This document shows positions 1-8,814 of a stretch of 64,000 nt of DNA, one piece after another. The notes beneath the pieces are model-generated. The model searched no databases. It was not told where the DNA came from and saw only the letters and a program-made list of their open reading frames with translations. Origin of the DNA: Desulfogranum marinum (lineage in GTDB: Bacteria; Desulfobacterota; Desulfobulbia; Desulfobulbales; Desulfobulbaceae); the NCBI RefSeq assembly GCF_016918565.1, contig NZ_JAFFQD010000002.1, positions 186,001 to 250,000 on the forward strand, written 5' to 3'. The position numbers and the translations under genes are program-made. The first letter of the stretch is position 1. Every line of letters begins with the position of its first letter.

Positions 1-124
1 TGTGATTTTAGGCAGGTGTCACAGTGTGGGTGTTGTCGGTACTATTTATTGATGCTTTTATTGTTGTGGTGGTTGTTTGCTGCACAGGATTCGTGTTTGT
101 ACTGCTGAATAGGCAGCAAATTTC

Positions 125-152
125 TTGCCTTTCACTAAAAAATGCCTACAAA
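125..152 (+). promoter_or_regulatory. Candidate promoter for the 11-mer repeat protein
   Basis: A TTGCCT -35-like hexamer at 125-130 is followed after 16 bases by TACAAA at 147-152, about 55 bases before the start codon at 207. The match to the sigma-70 consensus is only partial, so this is a suggestion. Bases 1-124 hold no gene that I can support. Confidence 0.3.
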
Positions 153-206
153 TAATCGTGATTACATGATTCATAAGGATACTTATCAGTAACAGAAGGA
201 GAAAGT

Positions 207-839
207 ATGTCTATTCTATTTAATCATCGTATGTTGGTAACTGTAGTGGCTGCCGGATTGATCGCCGGAGCTGGAGTCGTCGGTGCAACCGAGCAGCAAC
301 CCGAGCCCGGGAAATGGACAGAAGCTGGGCAGGAGGTGAAAGAAGCTGCTGGTGCGGTCGCTGAGGCAACCAGTGATTCAGCAGAAAAAGGATGGCAAAA
401 GACAAAAGAGGTAAGTGCTGAAACGTGGGATAAGACCAAGGAGATGAGCGCTGAGGGCTGGGATAAGACTAAAGAGGTGAGTGCTGAGAGTTGGGATAAG
501 ACCAAAGAAGTGAGTGCTGAGGCCTGGGAGAAAACCAAGGCTGAATCTGCCGAACTCTGGGATAAAACCAAGGAAGCAAGCGACAAGGCCTGGGATAAGA
601 CCAAGGAAGAGTCTGCTGAAGCCTGGAAAAAGACAAAAGAGGAATCTGCCGAACTTTGGGAGAAGAGTAAAGACATGGGGGGCGAGGCTGTGGAAAGCTC
701 ACAGGAAGCAGCCGGCGAGACTGTAGAAAAAGCTAAAGATGCGGCCGGCGAAGCTGGAGAAGCAACCCAGGACGCTGCAGCGGCGGCTATGGAAAAAGGG
801 GAGGCCGTTATAGAAGAGGCCTCCGAACCTGCAGAATAG
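207..839 (+). CDS. Exported protein made of tandem 11-residue Trp/Lys/Glu repeats
   Basis: This 210-residue protein starts with a signal peptide (basic HR at 7-8, hydrophobic stretch to about 27, probable signal peptidase I cut after GVVGA). There is no lipobox Cys. Residues 62-160 are nine 11-residue units close to WDKTKEVSAE plus one residue, with Trp at 63, 74, 85, 96, 107, 118, 129, 140 and 151. Three degenerate units without Trp follow, then an acidic tail. An 11-residue period suits the extended amphipathic helices of LEA-like, apolipoprotein-like or synuclein-like proteins, so lipid binding or stress protection in the periplasm is possible; that is inference. The start follows an AGAAGGAGA ribosome site. 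It is monocistronic with its own terminator. I do not recognise a named family. Confidence 0.85.
   Translation: MSILFNHRMLVTVVAAGLIAGAGVVGATEQQPEPGKWTEAGQEVKEAAGAVAEATSDSAEKGWQKTKEVSAETWDKTKEMSAEGWDKTKEVSAESWDKTKEVSAEAWEKTKAESAELWDKTKEASDKAWDKTKEESAEAWKKTKEESAELWEKSKDMGGEAVESSQEAAGETVEKAKDAAGEAGEATQDAAAAAMEKGEAVIEEASEPAE
390..686 (+). repeat. Nine in-frame 33-bp tandem coding repeats
   Basis: Nine consecutive 33-bp units encode the Trp-containing 11-mers of the exported protein. Units 2 to 4 are the most alike at the protein level (WDKTKE plus V or M plus SAE). The DNA units have drifted apart, so the array is not a recent slippage product throughout. Confidence 0.85.
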
Positions 840-855
840 AAAAAAATATATAGTT

Positions 856-890
856 AAGCCGGTAAGCAGTATGTTTACCGGCTTTTTTTA
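856..890 (+). terminator. Rho-independent terminator of the 11-mer repeat gene
   Basis: AAGCCGGTAA at 856-865 pairs with TTACCGGCTT at 875-884 around an eight- to nine-base loop, followed by a run of seven T from 883. It lies 17 bases after the stop codon. Confidence 0.9.
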
Positions 891-935
891 TGCTTTGGCT
901 TCAGAAAAAGGCAGGAGGCGCTGCTTCAAGCACTC

Positions 936-2327
936 TTAAAATAAGGTGAATTGTTGGTGGTTTTCGGGGATGATCACCTCGGTGTCGGTGAGCAGGGCGG
1001 CAAAGGTGGTCATGGCGTGTTCTTCACCATGGACGAGGAAGGTACGCTCCGGGCTGCCGGTTTTACGGTGCCAGTTAAAGAGTTCCTTTTGATCAGCATG
1101 GGCAGAGAATCCACCGATAGTATAAATAGCAGCGTGCACATCAATTTCTTCTCTGAAGATGCGTATTGACTGGGCGCCGTCTATAATGCTGCGGGCAGGA
1201 GTACCTTCCCCTGCGTAGCCGACAAAGATAACCGCTGCTTCCTTGCGCCACAGGTTGTGGCGTAGATGGTGGCGTATCCGGCCGGCAGTGCACATGCCTG
1301 AGCCGGCAATGATCACCACTCCCCGCATTTGTTTCAACGCCATGGATTCAGCAGTTTCCCTTGAAAAATGTAACCCTGGTAATGCAAAAGGATCTCTTCC
1401 TGAGTTAATCACGTCCCAGGTTTCTTCGTCAAAACACTCAGGGTGCCTTTTGAAAATTTGGGTGGCTGAGATAGCCATGGGGGAGTCAAGAAACACTGCC
1501 AGATCTTGCGGAAGTCGATTTTGCTCCACACCTTCTCTTAGGTAGTAGAGAATTTCCTGACTTCTTTCCAGGGCAAAGCTTGGAATGAGTACATTGCCGT
1601 TTCTTTTGATGGTTGTGTTGATGGCGTCATAGAGTTCCTCAATGGAGGGTTCTAGCTGCTTGTGCAATCTGTCGCCGTAGGTGGTCTCCATTATAACAAT
1701 GTCGGCGTGAGGCGGGGAAGCAGGGTCCGGCAGGATTGCCCGATTATTATAGCCCAGGTCCCCGGAAAAGAGGACCTTTTTGCGGCCTGCGTCAGTGTCG
1801 AATTCTATCAATATAGATGCCGAGCCGAGAATGTGGCCGGCATCATAAAAGGTAGCCTGGATGCCGGGGCATAATTCGTGTGGTTCATCAAAAGCTGCAA
1901 TATCAACGAAGTAGTCAAGGCTGTTTAGGGCGTCCAGGGTATCGTAAAGGGGGAGAAAGGGGGCCTTGAATTTTTTTTGTTTGTTGTTTTTATAGTTTTT
2001 GTATTTGGCCTCCTCCTCTTGGATTCTGGCAGAATCAAGCATGACCAAGCGAGCCAGTTCTCTGGTCGCGGATGTGGTGACAATGGTCCCCTTAAACCCT
2101 TTTTTTACCAATAAGGGAATACGCCCGCAATGATCCAGGTGACCGTGAGTGAGGAGGAGAAAGTCGATGGATGCAGGGTCAAAACCGAAATCATTTCGAT
2201 TTTCTTCTTCCAGTTCTCGACCACCCTGATACAAACCGCAATCTATAAGGATGCGGGTATCATCGTGCTCAAGATAATGGCAGGAACCGGTAACATTTTT
2301 TGCCGCGCCGTGAAATTGCAGGTGCAT
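936..2327 (-). CDS. MBL-fold beta-CASP RNA nuclease-type hydrolase
   Basis: A metallo-beta-lactamase-fold protein of the beta-CASP/RMMBL group (bacterial relatives of CPSF-73/Ysh1), expected to be a cytoplasmic zinc-dependent RNA nuclease. The start is taken at 2327, giving 463 residues, because AGGAG stands seven bases upstream; the longest frame (from 2348) adds seven residues without such a site. From this start the metal motif HGHLDH is at 61-66, DAGHILGSA follows near 170, and the C-terminal RMMBL part has GFSAHADQ and FLVHGEE. Length is normal for the family. It is the last gene of a minus-strand run, 38 bases after the OmpA-type gene. The exact RNA substrate cannot be read from the sequence. 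Confidence 0.88.
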   Translation of the reverse strand: MHLQFHGAAKNVTGSCHYLEHDDTRILIDCGLYQGGRELEEENRNDFGFDPASIDFLLLTHGHLDHCGRIPLLVKKGFKGTIVTTSATRELARLVMLDSARIQEEEAKYKNYKNNKQKKFKAPFLPLYDTLDALNSLDYFVDIAAFDEPHELCPGIQATFYDAGHILGSASILIEFDTDAGRKKVLFSGDLGYNNRAILPDPASPPHADIVIMETTYGDRLHKQLEPSIEELYDAINTTIKRNGNVLIPSFALERSQEILYYLREGVEQNRLPQDLAVFLDSPMAISATQIFKRHPECFDEETWDVINSGRDPFALPGLHFSRETAESMALKQMRGVVIIAGSGMCTAGRIRHHLRHNLWRKEAAVIFVGYAGEGTPARSIIDGAQSIRIFREEIDVHAAIYTIGGFSAHADQKELFNWHRKTGSPERTFLVHGEEHAMTTFAALLTDTEVIIPENHQQFTLF

Positions 2328-2365
2328 GATGTCTCCTGAGTGGCCCAAGATCTTTTTTTATATCA

Positions 2366-3451
2366 TTATTGGTAGCTACGGAGGCTAATGGTCACACGAC
2401 GGTTGAGTTGACGCCCCGCGGCGGTATTGTTAGAAGCGACGGGATTGGTATAACCATACCAGTAGAGCAGGATTTGTTGTTGCTTTACCTTATGCTGCTG
2501 GAGCAGGTATTGCTGAATTATTTTTGCCCGCCGTTGAGAGAGGTCAACGTTGTAGGCTTCGCTGCCGATGTTATCTGTAAACCCTGATAAAACGACATAG
2601 GTTTGAGGATGATCAAGAAGGAATCGGCCGAGGCTATCCAGTTCTTTTGTGTACAGCGGTTTGATATCTGCTTTGTCGAAATCAAACAGGATATTGCTAA
2701 ACCGGCTACTGCCTGTATCCATATACAGCTTGCCGAACAGGTGTTCCGGGTTGTTGTAGACCGTGTCAAAATCCATCACCTGAGAACAGCTGTTTACCGA
2801 ACCGATATCATGCAGCAACTGTTTGCCTGTCGCATCTGTGGCGCTGCTGACGATGGTAAAGCAGACCTCAAAAGTCTCTGCTAGTTTTTTTGCCTGCTCC
2901 AGTGGCGGTGGCTCCAGTTCCGGGTAGGTCGATTCCTTGCCGTCGGAAAAAATAAAAACCTCTGTACGGCCGGGGAGGCCGAGCATATGTTCAAGCTTCA
3001 TCAATCCGGTCTGCAGCATAGGCGGAGCCTGGGGGCGCGTTGGCAGTTGATTGATGGCTTCGCCAAAGGGTATATTTTCGTACCTGCGGAGAGGGTAGTA
3101 AGGTTTAAAAGCCATAGGGGACCCATGCAGCCAGAGTCCACCTTTCCAGTGGGGGTAGAGCCCTGCCTGCCAGCCGAGTTCGGGGAGAGAAGCATTGCTT
3201 TTTTGGAGTATTTGTTTTTGCGCCTCTATGCGACTTAACCCTGTATCTTTGTAAGGGACATCCATGGTGGTGGATGGGTCATAGATGATAAAAAAGTTAT
3301 CTGCCATGCGAACAAGGCCGCCGGCCGGGCTGTTGACAGTCGGCTTGACGCTGACTGCCTGTATTTCTGCGGCTGCAAGCGGAGGTGGGCAATGAAACAG
3401 CCAAAGAAAAGCAACTGCACATACAAAGGACAGTTTGGTTAGATGCTGCAT
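2366..3451 (-). CDS. Exported VWA-like/OmpA-domain envelope protein
   Basis: This 361-residue protein has a signal peptide (MQHLTK, then a hydrophobic run ending LAAA near 28). A VWA-like region follows, with a DPSTTM MIDAS-like motif at about 58-63 and later FIFSDGKES. The last 110 residues are an OmpA C-terminal domain (FDFDKADIKP, GFTDNIGS, NNTAAGRQLNRRV), which binds peptidoglycan from the periplasmic side. The start at 3451 is chosen over 3520 because AAGGAG stands just upstream and the signal peptide begins there. VWA plus OmpA proteins occur as outer-membrane or periplasmic anchors. The VWA half is divergent and its ligand is unknown. Confidence 0.85.
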   Translation of the reverse strand: MQHLTKLSFVCAVAFLWLFHCPPPLAAAEIQAVSVKPTVNSPAGGLVRMADNFFIIYDPSTTMDVPYKDTGLSRIEAQKQILQKSNASLPELGWQAGLYPHWKGGLWLHGSPMAFKPYYPLRRYENIPFGEAINQLPTRPQAPPMLQTGLMKLEHMLGLPGRTEVFIFSDGKESTYPELEPPPLEQAKKLAETFEVCFTIVSSATDATGKQLLHDIGSVNSCSQVMDFDTVYNNPEHLFGKLYMDTGSSRFSNILFDFDKADIKPLYTKELDSLGRFLLDHPQTYVVLSGFTDNIGSEAYNVDLSQRRAKIIQQYLLQQHKVKQQQILLYWYGYTNPVASNNTAAGRQLNRRVTISLRSYQ

Positions 3452-3566
3452 AATCCTGGCTCCTTTTAAAAGGGTGATTAATGAGAATCGGTTATTCTGT
3501 GCTGGACAGTACTCATCCATTAAAAAGTATGGAAGCGATAGTCTTACTGCATTCTATATGATGATG

Positions 3567-4127
3567 TTAGAGTTTTCCAAGGTCTTTGGGAGGAAAATCA
3601 AGCCATTGGAAAAGGAATGCTTCAAGCTCAACGCACCTGCTGAAATTGTCTCGTATTAACTGACGTCGAATCGGGTCGTTTTGTCCGTAATGGTCAATAA
3701 TGTATTCCAGTCGCTCATTTAGATTGACGACCTGGTGGTGCCGTACTCTTTTGTCGGCATAATACACGATTTCCTCAGCCGTGAACTCACCGCGGGCATA
3801 TCTTGCCGGCTCATGATGTTTGAGGATGACATGTTCTTCCACAATTGCAGCAACTTCAGGATAGCCATGCTCCCTGCAAATTTGGGCGCCGACTTTTGCA
3901 TGATTACAGGGTTCTTTCAGGCATGGTGTCTTGGCAATGTCGTGGAGCAGAGCCCCCGCAATGACCAGTTCTCTGGACGTATGGTGGGTCGCTTGGCTGT
4001 TTTGGGCCAGGGCGGTGACAAGCTGATCGGCCAGCTGAGCCACCACCAATGAATGTTGGCGTATGTTTGCCAACATGTCATAGGTGGTCATCATGGCAGC
4101 ACATTCGGCTATGCCTGGAACTCTCAC
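3567..4127 (-). CDS. HD-domain phosphohydrolase
   Basis: A single-domain HD protein of 186 residues. His25 (RQHS), the His62-Asp63 pair in LLHDIAKT, His76 and further histidines near 99-105 form the usual HD metal site; such proteins hydrolyse phosphomonoesters or phosphodiesters of nucleotides. The start is GTG at 4127, preceded by AAAGGG; an in-frame Met at residue 12 is a possible alternative. It lies only 24 bases after hemE on the same strand and is probably co-transcribed with it. The heme context does not explain a substrate, so I name only the fold. Confidence 0.82.
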   Translation of the reverse strand: MRVPGIAECAAMMTTYDMLANIRQHSLVVAQLADQLVTALAQNSQATHHTSRELVIAGALLHDIAKTPCLKEPCNHAKVGAQICREHGYPEVAAIVEEHVILKHHEPARYARGEFTAEEIVYYADKRVRHHQVVNLNERLEYIIDHYGQNDPIRRQLIRDNFSRCVELEAFLFQWLDFPPKDLGKL

Positions 4128-4151
4128 TGTATACCCTTTATGCTCTACGCA

Positions 4152-5174
4152 TCATTTGCCGCTGAAGCGATGGACGGCGTCGACGACTATCCGTGCTTTA
4201 TCCGGCGAGGTCTGGGGCAAGATGCCATGGCCCAGATTAAAGATATGGCCCTTGGCCTGGGACGCATCATCAAGGAGTTGTTTGACTCGTTTTTCCAGCG
4301 CCTCTTGAGGGAGAAAAAGTGCCATGGGGTCGAGATTACCTTGGACGGCGTGATTGCCCACCTTGTCGATAGCGTCTTTGATGTTGATTCGCCAATCCAG
4401 ACCAAGTACATCAGCACCGGCAGTAACCGTGTTGGGGATGAGGGTGGAGCCGTTGTTGGCAAAATAAATAATCGGTACGTCGGTTACCTGGCGCAGATCC
4501 TTGATGATTGACTGGACATAGGGGAGGGCGAACCGGGCATAATCCCCAGGGGCAAGCACTCCTGCCCAAGAATCAAAAATTTGCAGGGCCTGTGCTCCTG
4601 CTCGGGCCTGTGCCTGGAGGTAAAGGCTTGTGCAGTCGGTTATTTTCTGCAGTAGTTCATGGTAGAGCACAGGGCTTTCAAACATCATTTTTTTGGTTTC
4701 GTAAAAAAACTTGGACGAGCCGCCTTCAAGAAGATACGTGGCAAGGGTAAAGGGGGCACCGGAAAAACCTATGAGCGGCACCTTGAGCTCCTTGAGTAAC
4801 AGCTTAATCGTTTCCATGACAAAAGGCATGGTCGCATCCGGGTCGGGAACGATCAGTTCGTCTACCGCTTTCTGGGTCCTGACGGGGTCGGGAAATACCG
4901 GACCTCTTCCTTCGTGGAATTCGAGCTTGAGGTTCATCGCCTCCATGGGGATGAGGATATCGGAAAATAAGATAGCAGCATCAAAGCCGAACAGATTAAT
5001 TGGTTGCAGAGTTACCTCTGTGCAGAGCTCTGGGCTCTTGCAGAGTTCGAGGAAGGTGGTCTTTCCTCTTACCGCCCTGTATTCGGGGAGGTACCGTCCT
5101 GCCTGACGCATGAACCATACAGGAGTGTAGTCAGTCTTTTCGCCGCGGCATGCTTTTAAAAACGTATCGTTCAT
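4152..5174 (-). CDS. hemE: Uroporphyrinogen III decarboxylase
   Basis: HemE converts uroporphyrinogen III to coproporphyrinogen III by removing four acetate carboxyls, in the cytoplasm. At 340 residues it has the normal length. The substrate-binding motif RQAGRYLPEYR begins at Arg23, the catalytic Asp is Asp72 in LFSDILIP, and GAPFTLATYLLEGG lies in mid-protein. This separates it from the methyltransferases that share the fold. It follows the radical SAM gene by 63 bases on the same strand and precedes the HD gene. A HemE beside an AhbD-like enzyme is notable because the siroheme-based heme route does not need HemE (see findings). Confidence 0.96.
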   Translation of the reverse strand: MNDTFLKACRGEKTDYTPVWFMRQAGRYLPEYRAVRGKTTFLELCKSPELCTEVTLQPINLFGFDAAILFSDILIPMEAMNLKLEFHEGRGPVFPDPVRTQKAVDELIVPDPDATMPFVMETIKLLLKELKVPLIGFSGAPFTLATYLLEGGSSKFFYETKKMMFESPVLYHELLQKITDCTSLYLQAQARAGAQALQIFDSWAGVLAPGDYARFALPYVQSIIKDLRQVTDVPIIYFANNGSTLIPNTVTAGADVLGLDWRINIKDAIDKVGNHAVQGNLDPMALFLPQEALEKRVKQLLDDASQAKGHIFNLGHGILPQTSPDKARIVVDAVHRFSGK

Positions 5175-5237
5175 GTATCCTCTGTTGTGACTTGATTAAT
5201 CTATTTCAGTACCTTGCACTATATTATACAAGATGTT

Positions 5238-6299
5238 TTATTTTTCATCCTTGCCAGGCTGGTAGTGGCAAAAAGGTTCCTGAGCCATATAATCGCCTGT
5301 CATTGCATAGGCACGGGCACGGCAACCGCCGCACACGTTAACATACTCACATTTGCCGCAGGTGCCTTTGTAGTTTTTAAAATCCCGCATATCGAGAAAA
5401 AGCTTGGAGGTTTCCCATATTTCCTTAAAAGATTGCTCTTTCAGATTGCCCCCTGAAAGCGGAAAATAGCTGCAAGGGAGGACGTTTTGGTCAACATCTA
5501 TGAGGCAGATCAGCTGACCGGCCAGGCAACCCTTGGAGCCACCGGTGGAGAATTTGAGGCTACGGCGTTTGAAGCGAGATCCTTCTTCCTTTGAACGTTG
5601 CAGCACGATGCGATAGTACTGCGGAGCACAGGTCGGTCTAACCAGGATGTCGGACTCGTCAGCTTCCATGTCATAATGCCAGTTGAGCATATCCTCATAT
5701 TCATTTTCCGGGATCAGTTCCGACATGATCTCTTCTCCCCGACCGGTGGGGACGATCATAAACAGGTACCAGGCCGTTGCGCCCAATGATTTAACCAGTT
5801 CGTAGATCTTGGGTGCTTCCTGTTTATTTCTTTTGGTAAAGCTGGAGTTTACCAGAAAGTCTATTTGGTATTTATTAAAGAGTTCAATGGCGTGCATTGT
5901 CCCGTCAAATGCTCCCGGCTGATTACGAAAATCATCATGGATATCAGCGGAGGCGCCGTCCAGACTGAGGGAAACCATCTTGATCCCGGTTTCCTTTATT
6001 TTGCGGCAGGTTTCGTCTGTGACCAAGGTCCCATTGGTCGCCAGGCACATGCGCATCCCAAGCCCGGTACCGTAGGCTGCAATGTCGAATACATCTTCTC
6101 GGAGCAGTGGTTCTCCTCCGGACAAAACCATAACCGGATCAGCATAGCTGTGGATATCGTCTAGTATTCGTTTAGCTTCGACAAGGGAGAAGTCGGGATG
6201 ATCGTTTATTTTCAGTTCAGAAGAGGAACGGCAATGCACACATTTAAGGTTACAGCGGCGGGTGATTTCCCAGGCTATCCATTTAGGGATAAAATCCAT
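5238..6299 (-). CDS. ahbD: Radical SAM/SPASM protein, AhbD (heme b synthase)-like
   Basis: A 353-residue radical SAM enzyme. The SAM-cluster motif is CNLKCVHC (Cys16, Cys20, Cys23), directly after [12 protein letters not shown], and [10 protein letters not shown] follows. The C-terminal auxiliary-cluster region has [27 protein letters not shown] and a last Cys in EPFCHY. This pattern, in particular [10 protein letters not shown], resembles AhbD, which decarboxylates the two propionates of Fe-coproporphyrin III to give heme b in Desulfovibrio and archaea. AhbC, NirJ and PqqE-type maturases share the architecture, so the exact reaction is less certain than the family. The neighbouring hemE supports a tetrapyrrole role. 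It is the first gene of a minus-strand run and is divergent from the usp gene. Confidence 0.78.
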   Translation of the reverse strand: MDFIPKWIAWEITRRCNLKCVHCRSSSELKINDHPDFSLVEAKRILDDIHSYADPVMVLSGGEPLLREDVFDIAAYGTGLGMRMCLATNGTLVTDETCRKIKETGIKMVSLSLDGASADIHDDFRNQPGAFDGTMHAIELFNKYQIDFLVNSSFTKRNKQEAPKIYELVKSLGATAWYLFMIVPTGRGEEIMSELIPENEYEDMLNWHYDMEADESDILVRPTCAPQYYRIVLQRSKEEGSRFKRRSLKFSTGGSKGCLAGQLICLIDVDQNVLPCSYFPLSGGNLKEQSFKEIWETSKLFLDMRDFKNYKGTCGKCEYVNVCGGCRARAYAMTGDYMAQEPFCHYQPGKDEK

Positions 6300-6514
6300 T
6301 GTGAACTCCGGATTAAATATTAAAAAAAGAATTCAAAATATATTCCCTGTGACAGCCTGGGTCAACTTTTTTCCTGAAATTATTGCTGTTTAGCCTTGTA
6401 TTGAAGGGAAGCATGTGCGACAATGGGACTAGAAAAAAGGATGGAAATGACTATATATTTACAGGAGATAGGGCAAAACGTTTGTCATTGTTGTTTTTAA
6501 CAGGGAGGTAAATT

Positions 6515-7000
6515 ATGCAGGAAATTAAACGTGTTCTTACACCTATTGATTTTTCCGATAATGCAGGAAAGATAGCCAGTGCAGCTGCCTATGTTGCAGG
6601 AACCTTTAAAGCTGATCTAGATCTTGTTTTTGTTGCTCAGAATTTTGAAGATTACAGTGGGTTTTTTGTCCCTCCAGTGAACTTGCCCAACTTGGAGGAA
6701 GAGTTGTTTGATTCCGCACAGCAGAGAATGGTAACTTTTGTTGAGGAACATAAAGCTACCTTTGAGACGTTTGGAGTGAGCAACGTGACGAGCACTGTTT
6801 TGTCTGGGGATGTGGCCGAGGAGATACTTGCCTATGCCACCGAGAAAGGAGCCCATCTCATTGTCATGGGAACTCATGGGTACAAGGGGCTGGAAAGGAT
6901 CATGTTTGGCAGTGTTGCCGATAAGGTGGTGAAGACTGCATGTTGTCCGGTTATGACCATTAACCCCTATCGTAAGGAATGTGAGGAGAAAACCGCTTAA
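6515..7000 (+). CDS. Universal stress protein, UspA family
   Basis: A single-domain universal stress protein of 161 residues. The Rossmann-like start KRVLTPIDFSDNA and the C-terminal ATP-binding signature (Gly119, Gly122, then Gly132-Ser133 in GTHGYKGLERIMFGS) are intact, so it is probably an ATP-binding type. It follows GGGAGG and closes with a strong terminator, so it appears monocistronic. Its specific stress signal is not visible. Confidence 0.93.
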   Translation: MQEIKRVLTPIDFSDNAGKIASAAAYVAGTFKADLDLVFVAQNFEDYSGFFVPPVNLPNLEEELFDSAQQRMVTFVEEHKATFETFGVSNVTSTVLSGDVAEEILAYATEKGAHLIVMGTHGYKGLERIMFGSVADKVVKTACCPVMTINPYRKECEEKTA

Positions 7001-7029
7001 CTGTATTGCCTCTCGATATTTTGTTATTG

Positions 7030-7069
7030 GGTCGTGTCTGTTGGACTATAACAGGCACGACCTTTTTTT
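7030..7069 (+). terminator. Terminator of the universal stress protein gene
   Basis: Bases 7030-7042 pair with 7050-7062 (13 bp, one G-T pair; GGTCGTG against CACGACC) and are followed by seven T. Confidence 0.92.
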
Positions 7070-7154
7070 ATAGCCTTGCCGGGGAAGCTGTTGCCTTTAG
7101 CCTAGTTTTTTCATCAATAAAGTTTTTCGCAGGGCAAGGCACAAGCCGCGCAGC

Positions 7155-7190
7155 AGGTAAGCGAAGACTCCGGGTAGCGAAGACTCCGGT
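7155..7190. repeat. Intergenic repeat core with a tandem 16-bp duplication
   Basis: Bases 7160-7175 and 7176-7190 are a direct repeat of AGCGAAGACTCCGG plus one or two bases. The longer core AGGTAAGCGAAGACTCCGG (7155-7173) matches, with one difference, the reverse complement of 36340-36358. The rest of 7070-7361 between the usp terminator and the convergent gene holds no gene that I can support. Confidence 0.6.
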
Positions 7191-7361
7191 AGTAAGCCGG
7201 CGCAAGAGGTTTGTAACGTGGATCTTGCGGAAAAATCTATTGACCCGCAGGGGGAACTTTTGATTGAAAGCGAAAAACAGGCTGTTAATTGTGCAGTTAT
7301 TCTTTACTTAATAATATCAAACAATTGAGTTTAAAATCAAAAAGGTCATGAGGTGTCCAGG

Positions 7362-8441
7362 TTAGGGATGTAGTTCCAGCAAGCCTATGACGCATCCTGT
7401 CAGCTCTTCTGCTGACTGTTCTCCTTGCTGTATGTCGCGAGCAAATGTCTCTTTAAAAAGGTGTTTTGCAGAGAGGTCAGGGAATGGGTAAAGGGTAAGT
7501 CTGGTTCGTCCGTATTGGTCGACAGGGTATTGCCGTTCGAGTTCCTGGTACCAAGCTTGGGTATGGGAGGTAACCTCTTCTTGATCTATTTCTCCCGTTA
7601 AAAGCTGAGTGCAGAGTGTTTGCAGACGCTTGTTTGGTAGTAATGGAAACTGAGTTGGATCAATGTCACGGTCGGCTTTTTGTTGTTCATATCTTGGCAG
7701 TTCAATGGCGACCGATGACGGTGAAGTGGGCAGACTGTTTTCCCATTGGTCAATTATTTTTCCAGCTACACCTGGATCAGAGGTGATGAAAAAATTACTG
7801 TGCGCAGTATCAGGAGCCTGGCCAAGGCTGTAGACCTGCGCCCATGCGGCAAGTCGTTGGAAAAGCATGGAATCTGTATCTTTACTGATCTCGTGTATCC
7901 CTTGGGTCAGTGCAAAAGGGGTGTCGCTTTCTTCGCGTAACTCCTGGAGAAGGTTGTCCTGCTTTTGTGCCAAGACGGCAAGTTGGGTATCAATTTCTTT
8001 CTGTTCGCGGTCAAACAACTCCCCTAGTTTTAGGACCAGACGTGCCTGCCAGAGGAGCATCTCCCTGCTGTCCTGCTCTGGTTGGTGGCTACCCTTGAGG
8101 TGGCTGATAATGGAGTGACGGGATTCTTTTTTCCCCGTATCGCTGAGATTCATCAAGGCCAGGGCTGACAGTTGGCCGGCATAGTCATCCCGGCGGTTAT
8201 AGAGATCTGCTATAAGTGCGAGAAAACGCTCCCGATCATCGCCAAGCGGCGCTGGTGAGAAAAAAGTAAGCTGATTCCTGTCGATGAATTGTTGGAGTAA
8301 TGATCCTGGTTCAACTGCAGAAGAAGGATCATTCTCTATCGCCTGAAGGTAGACAAGCGATTGGAAAACATGTACAAGGGGAAGAAAATGTGACGCATCA
8401 GGTACTGTTTCCGGAAAAATACAAGCTTTTAAATTTGACAT
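7362..8441 (-). CDS. Unrecognised cytoplasmic protein, 359 residues
   Basis: I do not recognise this family. The protein has no signal peptide or membrane segment. The middle (about 130-190) is charged and probably coiled (REQKEIDTQLAVLAQKQDN), and the C-terminal third is rich in Gln and Pro with LPNKRLQTLCTQLL. It is a long open frame with ordinary codon use. Its ATG (8439-8441) overlaps the ATG of the divergent small membrane-protein gene (8440-8442) through a shared CATG. No good ribosome site is visible upstream, so the true start could be internal. It could be a lineage-specific partner of the divergent gene; this is inference from position only. Confidence 0.7.
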   Translation of the reverse strand: MSNLKACIFPETVPDASHFLPLVHVFQSLVYLQAIENDPSSAVEPGSLLQQFIDRNQLTFFSPAPLGDDRERFLALIADLYNRRDDYAGQLSALALMNLSDTGKKESRHSIISHLKGSHQPEQDSREMLLWQARLVLKLGELFDREQKEIDTQLAVLAQKQDNLLQELREESDTPFALTQGIHEISKDTDSMLFQRLAAWAQVYSLGQAPDTAHSNFFITSDPGVAGKIIDQWENSLPTSPSSVAIELPRYEQQKADRDIDPTQFPLLPNKRLQTLCTQLLTGEIDQEEVTSHTQAWYQELERQYPVDQYGRTRLTLYPFPDLSAKHLFKETFARDIQQGEQSAEELTGCVIGLLELHP

Positions 8442-8814
8442 GACGACTTTACGAGAAAAAATAACGTTTATTTTGACTGCAGGCGTATACCTGCTTTTTC
8501 ACCTGCGACTAGGGAGTGACGCGGTTGCTACCTTAAGTGGTACCATGTCCCAGGTACTTTTAACCGCTCCCTATGCGCTTGGCTTTACCTATATTACTGC
8601 AGCGGTATTTAAAAAAATGACCGAGGCGACCAGGTTACCCTGGGATCGATTGTTAAGGATTTACTTTACTGTCGGAATCCTTTTTGCTTTCTTTTTTGCT
8701 CTTTATGAGTATGCAGGTGGAGGAACAGAACCTGTTGATATAAAAAGCAGGTTGCCTATCTTATCAGGCTGCTTGGAGGATGAAACCCGGAAGCAGCGGT
8801 GGTGTTTGGCATAA
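8440..8814 (+). CDS. Small membrane protein of unknown function
   Basis: A 124-residue hypothetical protein with three probable membrane segments (about residues 9-22, 40-60 and 70-87) and a short charged tail. No family is recognised. Its start codon shares bases with the divergent gene's start, and its last 59 bases overlap the 3' end of the convergent beta-helix gene. Both overlaps and the lack of a clear ribosome site lower confidence, although the hydrophobic segments look real. A start further in remains possible. Confidence 0.55.
   Translation: MTTLREKITFILTAGVYLLFHLRLGSDAVATLSGTMSQVLLTAPYALGFTYITAAVFKKMTEATRLPWDRLLRIYFTVGILFAFFFALYEYAGGGTEPVDIKSRLPILSGCLEDETRKQRWCLA

Noticed and set aside
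207-839. Long minus-strand and alternative-frame open frames over the 11-mer repeat gene
   Set aside because: They are by-products of the repetitive coding sequence; the plus-strand frame has the signal peptide, ribosome site and terminator.
7006-7263. 85-codon plus-strand open frame after the universal stress protein gene
   Set aside because: It runs through the terminator at 7030-7069 and the tandem repeat at 7155-7190, and has no ribosome site.
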